Source: Phialocephala subalpina (lineage: Eukaryota > Ascomycota > Leotiomycetes > Helotiales > Mollisiaceae). From it: 64,000 bases of DNA. Position numbers and translations under genes: made by a program. Below the pieces are notes generated by a model. It was not told where the DNA came from. It worked only from the letters and a program-made list of their open reading frames with translations, and searched no databases. Positions 13,018 through 26,305 of the stretch are shown here, in pieces; within the stretch, counting starts at the first letter, position 1; every line of letters starts with the position of its first letter. Where the stretch lies: the NCBI GenBank assembly GCA_900073065.1, contig FJOG01000001.1, positions 1,316,430 to 1,380,429 of the forward strand. Direction: 5' to 3'.

Positions 13018-16000
13018 CTTAAAGACGATCAAGAGTGTCAAACGTGACAGGAGTGTTCTCTCAGAAGAATAGTAGTTTCAAAGAGACGTGGATCAGATGC
13101 AAGATCCCGTAGAAGGTCGTGTTACGTCCGGCCGAGGCGATGTCGCAGAGATGGATAGACGATCAGTTTCGTCCTGACGGGTGGGATCAGCGTCCTTATG
13201 TGCTTGCTGGTGCAACAGAAATACGGAGACAGAACCAAGCAGTTGGTTGGTTGCCAGGATTGATTGAGGCCGTTCTTGACGCTGAGCAGCTGCTATTCGT
13301 CTGATAGAGAAGGCGGAGTGGGTAGCGTAGGAGCTGACTTCGCTCGACTTTTTGAGGAGCCTGGGATATGGTTGAAGAGTGGGGCCGGGAGAAGTTTGGG
13401 ATGCTCTCAGAAAGGATCGACAACAATGAAGTTCTCCTGATTCCCCTAGAGACTGCAAGTCGTACTTTCGTGTGGTGCGGAGATGCTAGGTCGTTTTTTC
13501 TCAGCGTGGATGGAGATTAAGCTCAATAAGACGAGTTCCACTTCGAGAGTAGTGAGAGCTGTCAATGCCTCCGGCAGTCTGGTGATCGACTGGTATATGA
13601 ATGCCAAAGCGTGGTGGGCGGCGATGATGTGATGGGCCGAGTATTGACCCGGATGAAGTTGGCGAAGATCGGAGGCCACGAGTGTTTGAGACCTTCTGCG
13701 CCGGGAGATCGTAGTGTGTCTAGTATTTTGCGGTGCTCTGAAGAAGATTGGGGTGTGTGCGTTGATGGAGACGTCTGGGAGGAATTGGGAAGTATATGAG
13801 GTCGATCACAAGGCGGGGGGCAAAGGAGCTTTACATAAGAATTCCATAGGCGGTGGTGGTGGTCATGGTGGTCGATGAGGTGGAGTCTGGCGTATGGGGA
13901 CGTGTGTGGACGAGGATGAGGGTTATGGGACCGCGGACCATGGGTATTGGGTATGTGCTATCTATGATGGAGAGGTGCAGGGATGGCCAGGATGAGGAGG
14001 AAATCAACCATCAACCAACCTAGCTAGCTAGCCAGCTAACAATGTCCCGAGCAGCTAAAAAGACTGGGAGATGTGAGCACGGTAGTTTTGCATCGGCCAA
14101 GACAAAAAGAGAGGAGACCAAGATCTCAGTTGCAGCCGGAGCCAGAGAAGACGAACCAAGAGCCGGAGAGGAGCAGCACGACGTACGCGGAAGAAACAGC
14201 GACCGTCTAGTTCGTTCGTTAGACAGAAGACGTGGGAGGTATAAACAGTACGGGTACGGAGTAGTCTGCTGGGTAAATACCTAATCATAGATCGTAGCCA
14301 GATTGAAGAATGGAGAAACAATCAAGTAAGTCAGTGTGTGTGTGTGTTCCTGCTGCCCCAGTTTTCCATCGGATTGCAGCGTGGCGTTGGTTCGGGAGGG
14401 GCCCTGACCTGAGAACTGAGTGAAGTTGACTCCGGTAGTCCAGAGACACCAGAGACAGCCACCTCCGCTGAGGCACTCGGAGCCAGGCCAATCAGTGCAC
14501 GCGTCTGGGAATAAGGACGGGGGGGCCGCACAGGGGAGTGTGTGTATCCGACGAGGGGTGGTCAGGGATGAGGATGGATGGAGGCAACCTGCAATTGCTG
14601 GACCATGAGCCCTGGGAGCACCACGGTGGCCATTGAAAACGAACGTACTGTAGCCCTGTGTTTCGGCCACACTGGGCTCTGGTTGATGGTATCACGAACC
14701 CGATAGGCTGGGAATGCATGCCTTTCGCCTGCTTTGGGACGCAGCAATGGGATGTGCACGACGATTGCGGTAATGGGAATCGCCATGGCGTAGGTGGGCA
14801 GGAAGGGCAGGCCTAATTGGGCTGCGAAGGGATACATACGTCTGTACCTAAAGGAACTGCTGTCATGATGACGGCCAACCGGCAAGTTCTCCTCAACTTG
14901 CAGCAGGTAAGATACAGGCACTTCAGCGTGGCACGCCGTCGAGGAGTTTGACTCCGCGCAACCACTCAGTGTGCTCCAGTGATTCAGCGGCTGTGCTTCA
15001 GCGGACCCCAATGGCTGTCCTGCTGCAGGGCTTCTAGGGCTTCCAGGGCTTCACTGGCCTGTTCACTTCAGATGGACCCCGAAATGACGCTGAGGTAGGG
15101 ATTAGAGTCCAGGGGGTGATGTGAGGCGTACAGCAGAGACGGTCGGTGGCGCTCTGCCAGACCAGGGGATGCCTGTGAGGGAGAGGGAAGATAATCACTG
15201 ATGCGCCACCATTCTCATCAACGAATCCCCGTCCATATCGATGGCGGAAGAATAATAGATAGATGGATGCGATGATATCGACACCTTGACTTGATGAGAT
15301 GGCGGACTTGACCTCTGGACCACTGGACCACTGGACCATTTCTGTCTGCGCTTTACCTCTTTTCGTCAGCACCAAAGTCTTGTATTGAGCAAGAGCTAGC
15401 CTCTTCGGTATCTCTTGGTCTTTCTTGCGCTCAATGCGGGATCTCGAGAATTCGATGTCCTGCTAGTCCAGCTACACCTAGACAAGCAAACCCAAAAAGC
15501 TCAGACATTTGCCAGAACCCCAGGCGCTGTGGCTTCAAGCCACACGATCCACACTTTGTTTTCTGGCTCGGCGCAATCGTTATCGCAGTTGCTCAACTAA
15601 GTTCCCATTATCTCAGACGCCGCCCAAAACATCAGGGTCCACGGTCTTTTAAAAATTAACGTAAGCCTCTCCCTTTCGTGGGCTGCAGGTGGCTTTCCTC
15701 TAGTTCCTGCTAGCAAGAAGTCACAATGCTGGTGGTGTCAGCCATTTCGACACACAGCCTGAATCGCCTCGGCAGATGTGCGTGTGGGGAAGCGGAACGA
15801 GGACTTCGAACATCGAATCACAGAATGGTCATGAACCCTTCAGGAAGTGCAAGGCGAGCAAATCGCTACTCTCCCGCCGAGTACCTTGGAGTTAGGGCTT
15901 CACTTCGAGGGTGTACCTTGCTGCCATTCTTGCGACGTCGGGCAATATCAACACAAGGCGAGGCGAGCATTCCTCATGGTCATGCCTCATCCATGTGAGC

Positions 16001-19000
16001 GAGGCAGGAATTCGTGAATGTTGGCAAGCCACAAGCAACAAAGAGGTCTGTTCTGCGAGATGAACAATTGGCCGAGTAGAGCCGTTGCCCAGGCTCTTTT
16101 CTATTCGTTAGGAATCCCAAATGGCGGCCGGAGAGCTTCTCCTTTCCCCGATTGTTTTGTTTCTTTAATTGCTTTTCGAGATCGTTCATCTGATAGAGTC
16201 TGTGCGTTCCACCAACAAGCCGTCGAGATGTGGAAATTTTGAGACCACGAAAACTCTCAACGCTCGGAGAAATTGCGTGTTGGTTTTACGGCAGTAACCA
16301 TACTGTTTCCAGTCAACCAGTCCTGAAGAGTTGATTGAGAAGAAGATGTCACGTTGCTCAGCGCGATTACTCCAGCGTACTTCCCTTTCGACGACACGAC
16401 GGAAGGCTGGAGCCGTAGCTTGCACTTTAAATGGTGGCGTCCGGGCTTGTAACGACAGCAGCACTCGCGTTGGAGCCGTCGATGGCACTAAGCTCCAGTC
16501 CCCCGAGGCTCGATTTGCTTCCTGTCGTTCTCCCGCATTTTCAGATCCAAGATATCTCCACGGTCGGTGCAAGGTGGGCCGAGAGCTGTCCCGAGACGCA
16601 AATTCGCCCCCGTCGAGAATCCAAGGTGGTGAAAATAAGGTAGGGCAGTGCAGCTTGTGGAGGTGAAGTTGCACCAGCTCAACAAAGGGCCGAGGAAGGG
16701 CTGGTAGTTTGTCCCCACTTGGTATGCTTTCGCCAATCATGCTCGTCTCCCATGCTGGAGGCTTGACACCAAGGCGAGTCTAACACCGGGATGTCTGTCG
16801 ATCCGGACGGCAATCGAGGACGAGCAGAAGTCAAAATTTGCATTTTCAACTCCCAGATCGTGGCTTGCAGAAATTGGCGTCGCCAGTGCTGAATCCCGAT
16901 AGTCTACTGGATGGAGAGCCGGGCGGTCGGACAGCTTCCTCCGGCCAGAAGTAAGTAAGAAAGAAACTCTGGAAGGTAAACTATCGATTCGATTCGACTC
17001 GATTCAGGAAGTCACCAATTCACGAATTGCTCAAGGGTTTTTCTTTGATGCAGACAAGGTTCACACTGCAAGTCGATATACGGACCACTCACAGCAACTG
17101 TTCCTGGGAGGCGGTCTGCAGCCTCGATGCCGTGCGAGATGTACCCGTCCTCCCCACCTTCATGATTGGAGGAAATCGTTCTCGAGATTGAAAGGTGACG
17201 TCGCATTCAATGCCTCATCCAAAGCAACCCTTGCTGAAACCGAAGATGCTGGTTCAGACCCTGGCAGGCTGAGAAGGTGTGTGCATCGCACCCTTGAACG
17301 TCACTGATGAGATCCTCGACTCAATCCTCCCCACCAGACCTGGTACTCGTTGTAAAGCAACGTATCTATCTATCTCTTGAACTTTCTTGCGACGCCGGTA
17401 CAGCACGGGTATGGTATAGAGATCCATATTGACGAGAGGCGCTCCAGTCATCCAGCGTTTGCGATTCAGCGGCGAGGAGTACTTGCGTGCGCGTCCATAT
17501 CTGCGGAACCTTCAAAGGCTAAATCTCGCTCCGATGAAGGAACCAGAGGAGGTCTTGAATGGTGCCGATGTTTCGATGGAGCACCGCGGGACCAGACCCG
17601 CACGTCGCAACCACAACGACTCACGTCGACTCATGTAAGCAGAGATAAAGTTTGGGGTTTAGTCCACGTCGGGCGGGACTTGTACAAAGGTGGCACCTGA
17701 TGGTTGGATTCTCCATCCGCAAGCTCCAACGCCCTGCAGTTCCCGCGGTTGGCTTCACTGTGCTCCAGAGTGCTGACTCGCTGGTGTGGAGAGGCATGCT
17801 GCAAGAAACACAGTTGAGTTCGCCCGATGTCCTGAACTCGCACTTGTGTGCGCCGCCAGCGACGAATCTCAACGCTGTCGTGCGGAGAGAGAGTTTCCCG
17901 AAAAGAAAAAAAAAGCCACCGAAAGCGAGGAAAGCCACTGAAGAAACGCCCCCAAGACCCTGATGAGCTTTGCATGCAGGGAAAGGAAGCTGTGGTGCAG
18001 TCGTGCAGATACGGGACCCAGAGTACATGTTGATTTGCCTAGGTTGAGCAGATAATCGGATTTGACAGCTCCTCTACCAACTGGCTCAACTCCTCTTTCC
18101 TATCACCAAGTCAGGTGTAGCAGCACGGTTGTTCGGCACATAAGCTATTCTCCAGTCGATAACATCTTCAAGCCTCATGCTAGACTCACACCTACATCAA
18201 CACCCTCATCGAGCGTCCAAAATAGGCTGTCTGATAAAATTGCAATTAATGCTCAAAGCCCAAGAGCAGATAGGAAAATTCAGAAAGCGCATCTTGAAGC
18301 CAAGAGCTTTTTGAGAACCCTGTCGAAATCGTCCACTCTTGAGCAGGCCTCCCTGACATGGCGTTGCTGCATCTGTGCCAAAGATTCGCAGACGATCCCC
18401 GCCTCAAAGCAGACAGACGTTCATCTCCAAGTGCTCCATTTCCCAGCAACCTGGTCCGAAAAAAAAAAGTTCGTGATCATCACTCCTTACCCAGTCCGTA
18501 CCTGTCAATCTGCGTCGCCCCATCTGGCAGCCCCCAACCCACCAAGAAAACATCCAAAAGAAGCATGAAGTCTGACCGTGGCCTTATCCACCCTCATCTG
18601 TAATTTTGCTTTGCTTCTTGCCCTGGTACGGTTGAGTTCCGTCAGTGCGAGGGCAGGCCGTCCTCTCAATGCCGAGCGACAGGCCGCAGAACCCATGTCT
18701 CGCTCTCGGGATCCCAGTCTTTCTCTCCTCATCCCAGTCCAAATTCATCTCAACCCCCAGACCCCTGAACAAGGCGATTGTTTCATGTTTCTCCCCATCG
18801 CTGCTTGCGGTATGGCCCGGTGGATCACATAAACGCCAAGGAAGAAACATAAGATGAAGCATGGTCTAAGCTTTGCCCGCCTTGCAGAATGCGGCAATCG
18901 AGACAGGGGAGAGGCAGAGATGATCCCCCACATTGAGGACGTGCCCGCTGCTTGCTCATTTCCTACCTGGTGCGGATGGGTAAGGCGCTGTCTGGCGCTG

Positions 19001-21275
19001 GCTCGGGAACGTTATGGATCGACCACGCGTATAGCGCTGAGGCTTAATGTGTGCAATGGCTCCGAGTATCTCGCCGAGGGGCTTCATGGCATTGGCATTT
19101 GGTAGCAGGTACCAGTCACGGGTCATGGGAATAGACAGAACAATGTCGAAGCTAGGAAATAGATAGGCACCCTGCAAGGACTCAGGAGAATTTTAACAAC
19201 ATGACTGAGATGAAATGAGATGAGCCTTGGAAGATAATACGAGACATGGGGAAGGGAAGAAGGAAAGTTCCGGCAACTTCGGGGACATGTCGTGCTTCAA
19301 GGCATAGAATTGTTGAGATCAAGATGGATATGGACAGAGAATGTGAAGCTCAAGCCCCTTCATGACAGATACTTCCCTGGACATCCAAGCCAAGGCCTGT
19401 CTGTTGACGATTGTAGTCTGACTCGACCGACTTCGAGATGCCATCGAGATATCGAAGCTTTGCCGCCGTGCCCTTTCGCCCGGCCGAGCCCAGCTTCGCT
19501 GTCTTCCTATCTTCCAACTCTGGGAACAGCCCATGTTCGTCGAGGATGAGGTGGAACCTGAAAGTTCGAACCGATCGTCTCCTTTACTTCCTATTCCAAA
19601 GTGTCATGGCCCCATCTTTGTGGTCTCCCCATACTCGACTCTAGAAAGAGTCAGGATCTTCGATAAACAAGGCTGGACTTCACGATTGTGATCCAAAGAA
19701 CTATCACCAGCATGAAGCTATTGATGCACGCTCCCTGCTTTCGAGACTCCAAGGCCTTCAATGACGAAGCTGGGGCTGGGCGGTCTGATCGATCACCTGC
19801 ACGACTTCTCGTCCCAAAGCAGCCATGGAGCGATCTTCACCGTCTTTCCATCTTTCAAGGACTGAGCTTGGGCCTGAACTCATAACCCCATCTTCCAAAA
19901 ATGCAATCTTCAGCATCGCGAGGATCTCAATTTCCTCATCATTGAAGGCCCGAATGATGAAGAGCTGACCCATTCTTGAATTCTACCAGAAGAAGAACTT
20001 CGAGTGAACATGCTTAGCCACTTTGATGACTCAAGAGAGGTCTTTCGTCGGACGTGAACTCTCAGTTATTGTGATGCCCCCTGAGAATGTTGCTCTTCTT
20101 CCCTCAACACCAAGTAACCACAGGACGAGTGTTCTTTGGCAAAAGTACTTGAGTAAGATACTGAAAGATCAAACTGTTAGTCATTATGGCATTCACTTGG
20201 AAAGATGAACTTATCTGACTCCTTTCCCAATTCCTCCAGCAGTCTGGTATCAGTCGAAGACTCAAGTCTGCCTGCCTGCTTGAGCACTGTGTTATTTCTA
20301 CCAGAGAACGAGTAATGAACCTCTCCGAGCTATTGTGCCTGATGAGTGCAAATTAGCAATCCGAATTAAGAAATCCAGTAAAGAATAAGCCCGAACGACA
20401 ACACTACAGGGGAACAACAAGAACAGCTTACCAGAGGAAGGTGCAGGTTGAAAGGACGAATCCTCTATGGTCAGAAGAGGTGACACCTTCAAGCACAGGT
20501 TGCCGCCAGCAAGAGCATAAAATCGCAAGACAGGCTAAGAACTCTACCTGGGCAGTTCGAGATGCTGATGTTTTTGACAGGAACACCCTTTTCTAGCCTC
20601 TGACAGAGCAGCGTACTAATATCTAAAAATATGAAGGGATAGCAGGCTCGAGGTTCTGGGTGTGTAGTTGAAGCTGCTGAGGCCTTGGACGAAACGGTAA
20701 AATGGAACCACCAAGTTTGGAGAAGGCAAGATTTGAGAACGACTTCTCCCATGGATTGGAAGACGCTGACACTGTAATACAAGTATCTAATTTCGAAACG
20801 ACATTGACATGCGCTATAACGATATACTTGAAACAAATATGGATACAAAGAAGATGGCCAGACCAAGGAAGACCCATCGAGAAGCACAGGAAAGCATCGA
20901 CCACTTTCTGAGTGCTGCAGATGATTCGTGCCTAGTCTTGAAGATACAGTGACTTCACTGACGCCTGCTGAAGGCAGGCAAGGTCGAGGAAATCTTGAGT
21001 GGAAAGTTCAAAACAGTCTCCCGGTCCCCCACAACCATACTTGAAGACCAAGAAACACTTGACCAAGACTAGGAACTGCAAACATAGAGGCATATATACA
21101 AACACAGAAAATACAGTTAATGTGGTTTACAGTCGAGCACTTTCGCACTTGAACATGAAAACAAACGCTGAGAACAGGAACAGACTTGGTGGGCATACTT
21201 TTAAATTACATTGCTCCCGCTATGATACAATCCCATTCATATGCACCGTTCCTATTGAACCCCTCATTCCTTCAA
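13018..21275. other. 8.3-kb gene-poor region
   Basis: I read both strands and found no frame with a recognisable domain or a phase-consistent exon chain. The longest frames (for example 14281-14670, 16186-16740 and 17621-18028 minus, 18062-18568 plus) overlap one another in other frames and look like chance. The region is not AT-rich and carries no obvious transposon signature or long repeat; there is only a short GT tract near 14334 and a GGT tract near 13852. It may hold the long promoter and 5' leader of the zinc-finger gene, long non-coding RNAs, or very diverged small genes. Confidence 0.45.
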
Positions 21276-24200
21276 TCAAATAACAATCGCGAGCTCAGGT
21301 CGAATAATCTGCTCCCCACCCACAGGGCCATAATATGGAATCATGGAGTCTGCGACGTGGCAGTAGATATCGTTATGGATTCTCCAGTACGCAGTCCGAA
21401 CCTTGCGTGCTGGGTGGAACAATCCTGCGAAAAGATAGTTGAGAACAAGTCCTGGCCCGATAGCCATTCGGATTCCGTCGATTGCTTCGATGATTCGGTC
21501 GATAACATGTGGACTGGTTTCGAAAAGGTTGGGCCATAGGAGATTGAGGAGATGGATCATGGCATCCTCGCAGCCAAGTCCGACAACACCAAGTGCAACA
21601 TGTTTGGTAACGCTGGCAGCCTGTGAACGTGTTAGTGTATGCTTGCTATAAAGTATGAGGGGAGTGAAACTTACAGTCTGTCTGTGGACTTGGTCCCTGT
21701 CGATGAGTGCATCCTCAAGCAGTGGTGTGACGGCATAAACGTAGTCCTTCGCCATCTCGCCAATGTACTCGAAGAGGAACGACAGTGACTTCAAAACACC
21801 GTTCTGAACGTTTAGTTCAGGGACACGATACTCGTTCATCAATGCGGGAAGAACCGTGAATGGTGCGCAAGTCTCAGCAACAATACCAATGGCAACAGCT
21901 GTACAGACTCGAGATTGACGTTCCTGTACTCGCAAATTGTTCAGCAGAGTAGCCAAAACATCCTGTGGTCCGATAGCCTTTGCAATAAATCCGAAAGTGT
22001 TGTTGGCGGCTCGTCGAATACCCTTCTTGTGAGCCTTCAACATGTCCAGCAATTCGAAACAGATTCTCATCCATTCTCTTGCATTGACACTCTCGGGCCC
22101 ACGATCAGCAATACGTCCAACCAAGTCAATGGTGTTCTCCTGCACCTTCTCGTGTCGATTTCGTAGAATTGGCGTCAGACGCGGTAAAAGATCCTTGATG
22201 GGTGGCTGCATCTGACTGATACCGACCACAGTGACAATAGAACGCAGAGCACCGAGGATGGATCCAAGAACTTCAGGGTATTCTTCACCGAGGTATTCGT
22301 AAAGCACCACGCCCAACTTGCCCATGAGTGCATCTTCGCCGCACTGCTTCATAACCATCGCAATTCGTGAAATCAAGTCCGCAGCCTGTTGTCGCACTGT
22401 CGCAGATTTGTTATTGAGACGCCATAGGATAGTGGAAACAATTTGAGGGAGATATGGCTTGCATCGTGTGCCCAGAGCGTTGACCACAGTACCAAATCCA
22501 TTGAGCATTACAATATCCTCGACACTCTGCTCTTGGAAGGAGTGAAGGATACCATCGATCAAGCGCTCTTCCAAGCGCTCACCAATATCAGCAGCCCCAA
22601 GACTGGCAATCACCTTTTCGACTGTCTCCACAGTCATCTTTCTGTAAGCCTCACTCTCATCCTTGAGGTTGTTGACGATCCTCTCGACGATCTCGCCTAC
22701 TCCAACCTTCTGGCCGAGATCTACAGTGGTCTCGACTACTTGTCGGTAGTTGCGCTTATCCAAGGCCATTCGTCGAACCCAGAAACTCTTGAAGAACTCG
22801 TCCAGAACATGTTCCTTGAGATAGCCTGCTGTCACGCCGTCTGTGCCAGCACACTGAGACACTACCTTCAGAACTACCTTCTTCATCTCCTCGTCAGGCG
22901 ATGAGAATTCTCTCAGCAAGATTTCCATGATCTGACCAGTGTAGTAGTTTGCGTATTCTTCGTCCATCAAAGGAATGATGTAGCCGACGGCTTTCAAGAA
23001 ACCTGCAAGACCTTTGCCACGCTGCTTTCTAGAAAATAAGTTAGAGGTAGTAACGGGTTATTAACAGAATAAAGATTGAGACCAGCCCAAAAAAGTTTCA
23101 AAAAGAGGAAAGTTCAAACGTACCTGGCGCCTGTCCAAAGCGGATTTAAGACATCGTCGAAGCTCTCAATACCGTACGGGTTGGCGGCTTCTGCCAAAGC
23201 TGCAAGAGCCAAAGCTACACAAGTTCTCACTTTGGCTTGCTCATCGTTGAGTGCCGGGCCAATGCAGTCTACTAAGCCTTTCAGGTGCGGCAATACTGCA
23301 CAACCCATAAGAATAGGAATTTGCTGGATAATCTTACATCCAGTGTGGCGTGCTTGCCAACTCTTCTTGCTTCGACAGACAGCTCTCAAGAAAGGAAGAA
23401 GTGCAGGAATTCCGAGTGCGGAAGCAACGACGGCAAATGCTCTTGCAGTAGTGTTTCGAACATATTCGTCAACGTGATCGATATCTGGACGCATGGTACT
23501 GATCATGTGTGCAAGCCCAGCGGCTTTACTGAGGTTGGATATAATTTCTCTTCCCTCGACTCTTGCATAATAATCTTGGTCAATAAGCAGAGGCTCAATG
23601 ACAACCAGAATCTTATGAACGTAAGGTCGAACAAGCTCGTCCAGTTTGTAAAGGACACGGTCAATGACTTTGACGAGCAAATGTCTCTCTTGGTCCTCCA
23701 AGGTCTTCTCCATCAGCAGGGGCAGAATTTGGTTGAAAAGGGGCCCGGCGCCAAATTGTCGAGCATTATCTGTGAGTTGACGTAGCGCAGTCTTTCGCAT
23801 TGGTGGTGTGCCGTTCTTCACCTTCAGCAGAAGCCTCATGATCTTGCGTTCCTTAAGTTCCTCCACACTCATGGTGTTCTCATCACTTCCATCTGTGAGC
23901 TTCCCAAAGTATGCCATATCCTCGGCCTTGAAGAATTGGAGGTCTCCTACACCAGGAATCTCGGTTGGCAATTGCTTGCCAAGTGCTCTTCCGCTCTCAG
24001 GATCTTGCATCATGAAGCCACCAAATCCAGATGCCCCACCGGCGGGTGTTGGGGTTGCCATAATCTTCTGTGCAGCTGTTCGAATGGGAGCATATCCCGG
24101 TGGTGGATCCAGAATCTTATATCCCTCGCTTGGAAGCATCATATCAAGCTCTTCATCGGACAGTGGTGCGTTCCGGGCCGATATATCTGTGCCAAATGCC

Positions 24201-25111
24201 GTGGGCATTACTGGGCCTCCCGCTTGTGAAGGGTGCATAGGTGTAACTAGACCTTGATTCCCAATAGGTGTGGCTGCTGGAGCTTGATCCCATCTTGAAC
24301 GTCGCTTGGGTGTCTCGTCAATAGCAGCTCCTCCAATTGCTGGTGTCTGGTCCCATCGCGAACGCTTTGTTTTGGCCTCGGCAGATTGTGCAGCGGTACC
24401 GGCAGAATCAGAGGCGACGTCCCATCGTTGCTTTCTCTTGCGTCCAGCTGTGACGACCTCAGTAGAGCCTGCGTCCTTGTTCTCCTTGTCGCTGGGCGAT
24501 CCACTACCATCTTTTGTCAGCGTTGGCTTGTGCTGTGTGACTTCGCCATTTGATGCCTTCTCCTCGATAGCTCTCTTGACTCTCTCTTCTTCTCTCTCGA
24601 GGTCCCTGCGAGCCATAATCTCCCGATAACTTTCGCCATCTTCAGCCGCGCCGGCCTGCCTGTTGGCGGCAAAAGGATCCGCTCGAGTCGGTGTCAAAAC
24701 ACGGTTCAGCCGTCGCTTTTGATAGTCGGTCTCTCGATCAGCGATCCGCGCGCTCTTCTCTCGTCCCAGAAGTATATCCTCTTCCTCGACCCCGTTGCCG
24801 TGCGCAAACTCGTTCATCTGCTCCCTCGATGCTGTGTATTGGCCTACCAGGCGCCTGCTAGTATCCTCCATCTCCCCGTCATCATCGCCATCGCCATCGG
24901 TGACAGCAATAGAGGTATTATAGCCAGCAAACTTATCGCCACCATCGCGTTCGTACAGGGTGGTGTCGAAGCTTTCGGTCAAGGAGGCCTTGGTGGAGAC
25001 ATCAGTTCGCTGATTAGATGGATCAAACGTCTTTGACCCCTTCTTACCAGCAGAGGCGGCGTTCCTCTCCGCCTGAAGCTTCCTGATCGTTTCAAAGTCG
25101 GCGTCAGACAT
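21276..25111 (-). CDS. HSH155: splicing factor 3B subunit 1 (U2 snRNP, SF3B1/Hsh155/Prp10)
   Basis: SF3B1 is the HEAT-repeat scaffold of the SF3b complex that clamps the U2-branch-site helix during spliceosome assembly. Exons: 23124-25111, 21675-23028, 21276-21620, giving about 1228 aa. I chose the start at [11 protein letters not shown], conserved in the family, rather than the in-frame methionine 28 codons upstream. The N-terminal third is acidic and disordered, with RWD motifs near residues 229, 252 and 273 ([16 protein letters not shown]). HEAT repeats follow from about residue 430 to the end. The stretch DEQAKVRT keeps the lysine equivalent to human K700. The first intron has a CTAAC branch site. 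The second (21621-21674) is 54 nt, has an ACTAAC branch site, and contains no in-frame stop. The gene is divergent from the small ORF at 25883. Confidence 0.97.
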
Positions 25112-25882
25112 GTTGGCGCGCGCTGTGGGTTGTCGTTGTCTCTGGAGGAGTTTTGTAATCGGGATTTTGATATTATGATTATGCGGCTCTGACACTAGCC
25201 CCTTATGGATTAGCGCAACCCCCAGGCCGCCGAGGGGAATCTAATGAATTTCAGATGTCCCAGAACAGGTAGTCTTCTCTGAGCAATTTATGAAGTCTTT
25301 ATAGTCACGAGAGCAGAAGTTATAGGGATCTTGTGGTGGTACGTCTTCGGAGGAGTCTGAAAGTTCAACTCATCACGTAGGTTTTTACTTGGTCGTGTGC
25401 TCCTAGGCATTTCATTGGAATCCCAGTAGGTGGCAATAATGCATTCATCCAAGAGATTTAAATCAAGTTGACATCCAGGCACTGTCGCGAAGATGATTTT
25501 CAGACTCGTTTTCGATAATAGTTTGAAGTATTCAATCTGCTACGCCACCTCAATCAGAATCAGCCTTGTCTAGTAGCTTTAGCTAAAGGCCACCAAGAAA
25601 TGCAAGCCTCTCTTGGCTTGAAGATCAATTGAACATGAGGCAGAATGTACGAATGTACGAATGTACGAACATTCTTCAAACTATTTGAAGATCAAAAGTC
25701 GGGTTCCAGATCTCATATCCATTTTGAAGACTTACATCGTCAACTGTCAACCAAAGTTCCAATCTCCCATCATTCAATCGAATCTAACTTACGCCCCCTC
25801 GACCCTAGCAAGATTGGACAACATTGACCTTCGACTTATCTATCGGGAGCCTGAACACAAAGGAGAGCAAAAGACATTAGAA
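25112..25882. other. divergent intergenic region upstream of HSH155
   Basis: This holds the HSH155 promoter and the leader of the small plus-strand candidate. Three tandem GTACGAAT-like units (ATGTACGA) occur near 25645-25668. No gene is supportable. Confidence 0.45.
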
Positions 25883-26174
25883 ATGTTCTCAAGCAACCCT
25901 AGGCCTGCAGCAACTGTCGTACTCACGCCCGAAGAGGAGAAAGCAGAGACATTACGGCAGAAGAAGGAGTTTCATGCTAAGGCTCAGAAGAAGAAAGGAA
26001 AGGAGGAAAAGAGAAGACAGAGAAAGATGGACCACGCAAAGTAAGTTCGGTCCTTCAAGACTAGGTATGTGCCAGCATTGACCATTATGCAGCTCGAGTG
26101 GGGGTGTCTATACACAAATGTACAAGAAAGACAATGGCGATATCAGCTGGCGGAGAATGTGCTTTATGTCATGA
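25883..26174 (+). CDS. candidate 79-aa lysine-rich small protein
   Basis: I propose two exons, 25883-26040 and 26093-26174, joined over a 52-nt intron with GTAAGT and ATGCAG ends in consistent phase. The product would be about 79 aa. It starts MFSSNPRPAATVVLTPEEE and has a strongly basic middle (AKAQKKKGKEEKRRQRK), then ends MYKKDNGDISWRRM and a short tail. Charged Lys/Glu runs suggest a coiled or nucleolar-type segment, but I recognise no family. It sits between HSH155 (divergent) and ARPC2 (convergent). The reading frame is open upstream for another 74 codons, so the start is uncertain. Confidence 0.4.
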
Positions 26175-26305
26175 TCGTGTGGTGCCAACAGCGTTAAAGG
26201 AACTGAATCGAAAACGGAGAAACCCTTGATAGTACAATATCTGAGGCTGAGTTGGTGGATGTGGTAGTTTGTATTTTGGTTTGTGCGTTAAAAGCAGGCG
26301 CTTAA

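Noticed and set aside
13018..13041. Eight-residue longer start for the zinc-finger protein (MTLLIVFK)
   Set aside because: The later methionines begin the low-complexity region typical of such factors and the upstream residues look untranslated; kept only as an alternative.
18062..18568. 168-codon plus-strand frame in the gene-poor region
   Set aside because: No domain, no good start context, and equally long frames overlap it in other frames.
22443..22904. 153-codon plus-strand frame inside HSH155
   Set aside because: Antisense shadow of a strongly conserved coding sequence.
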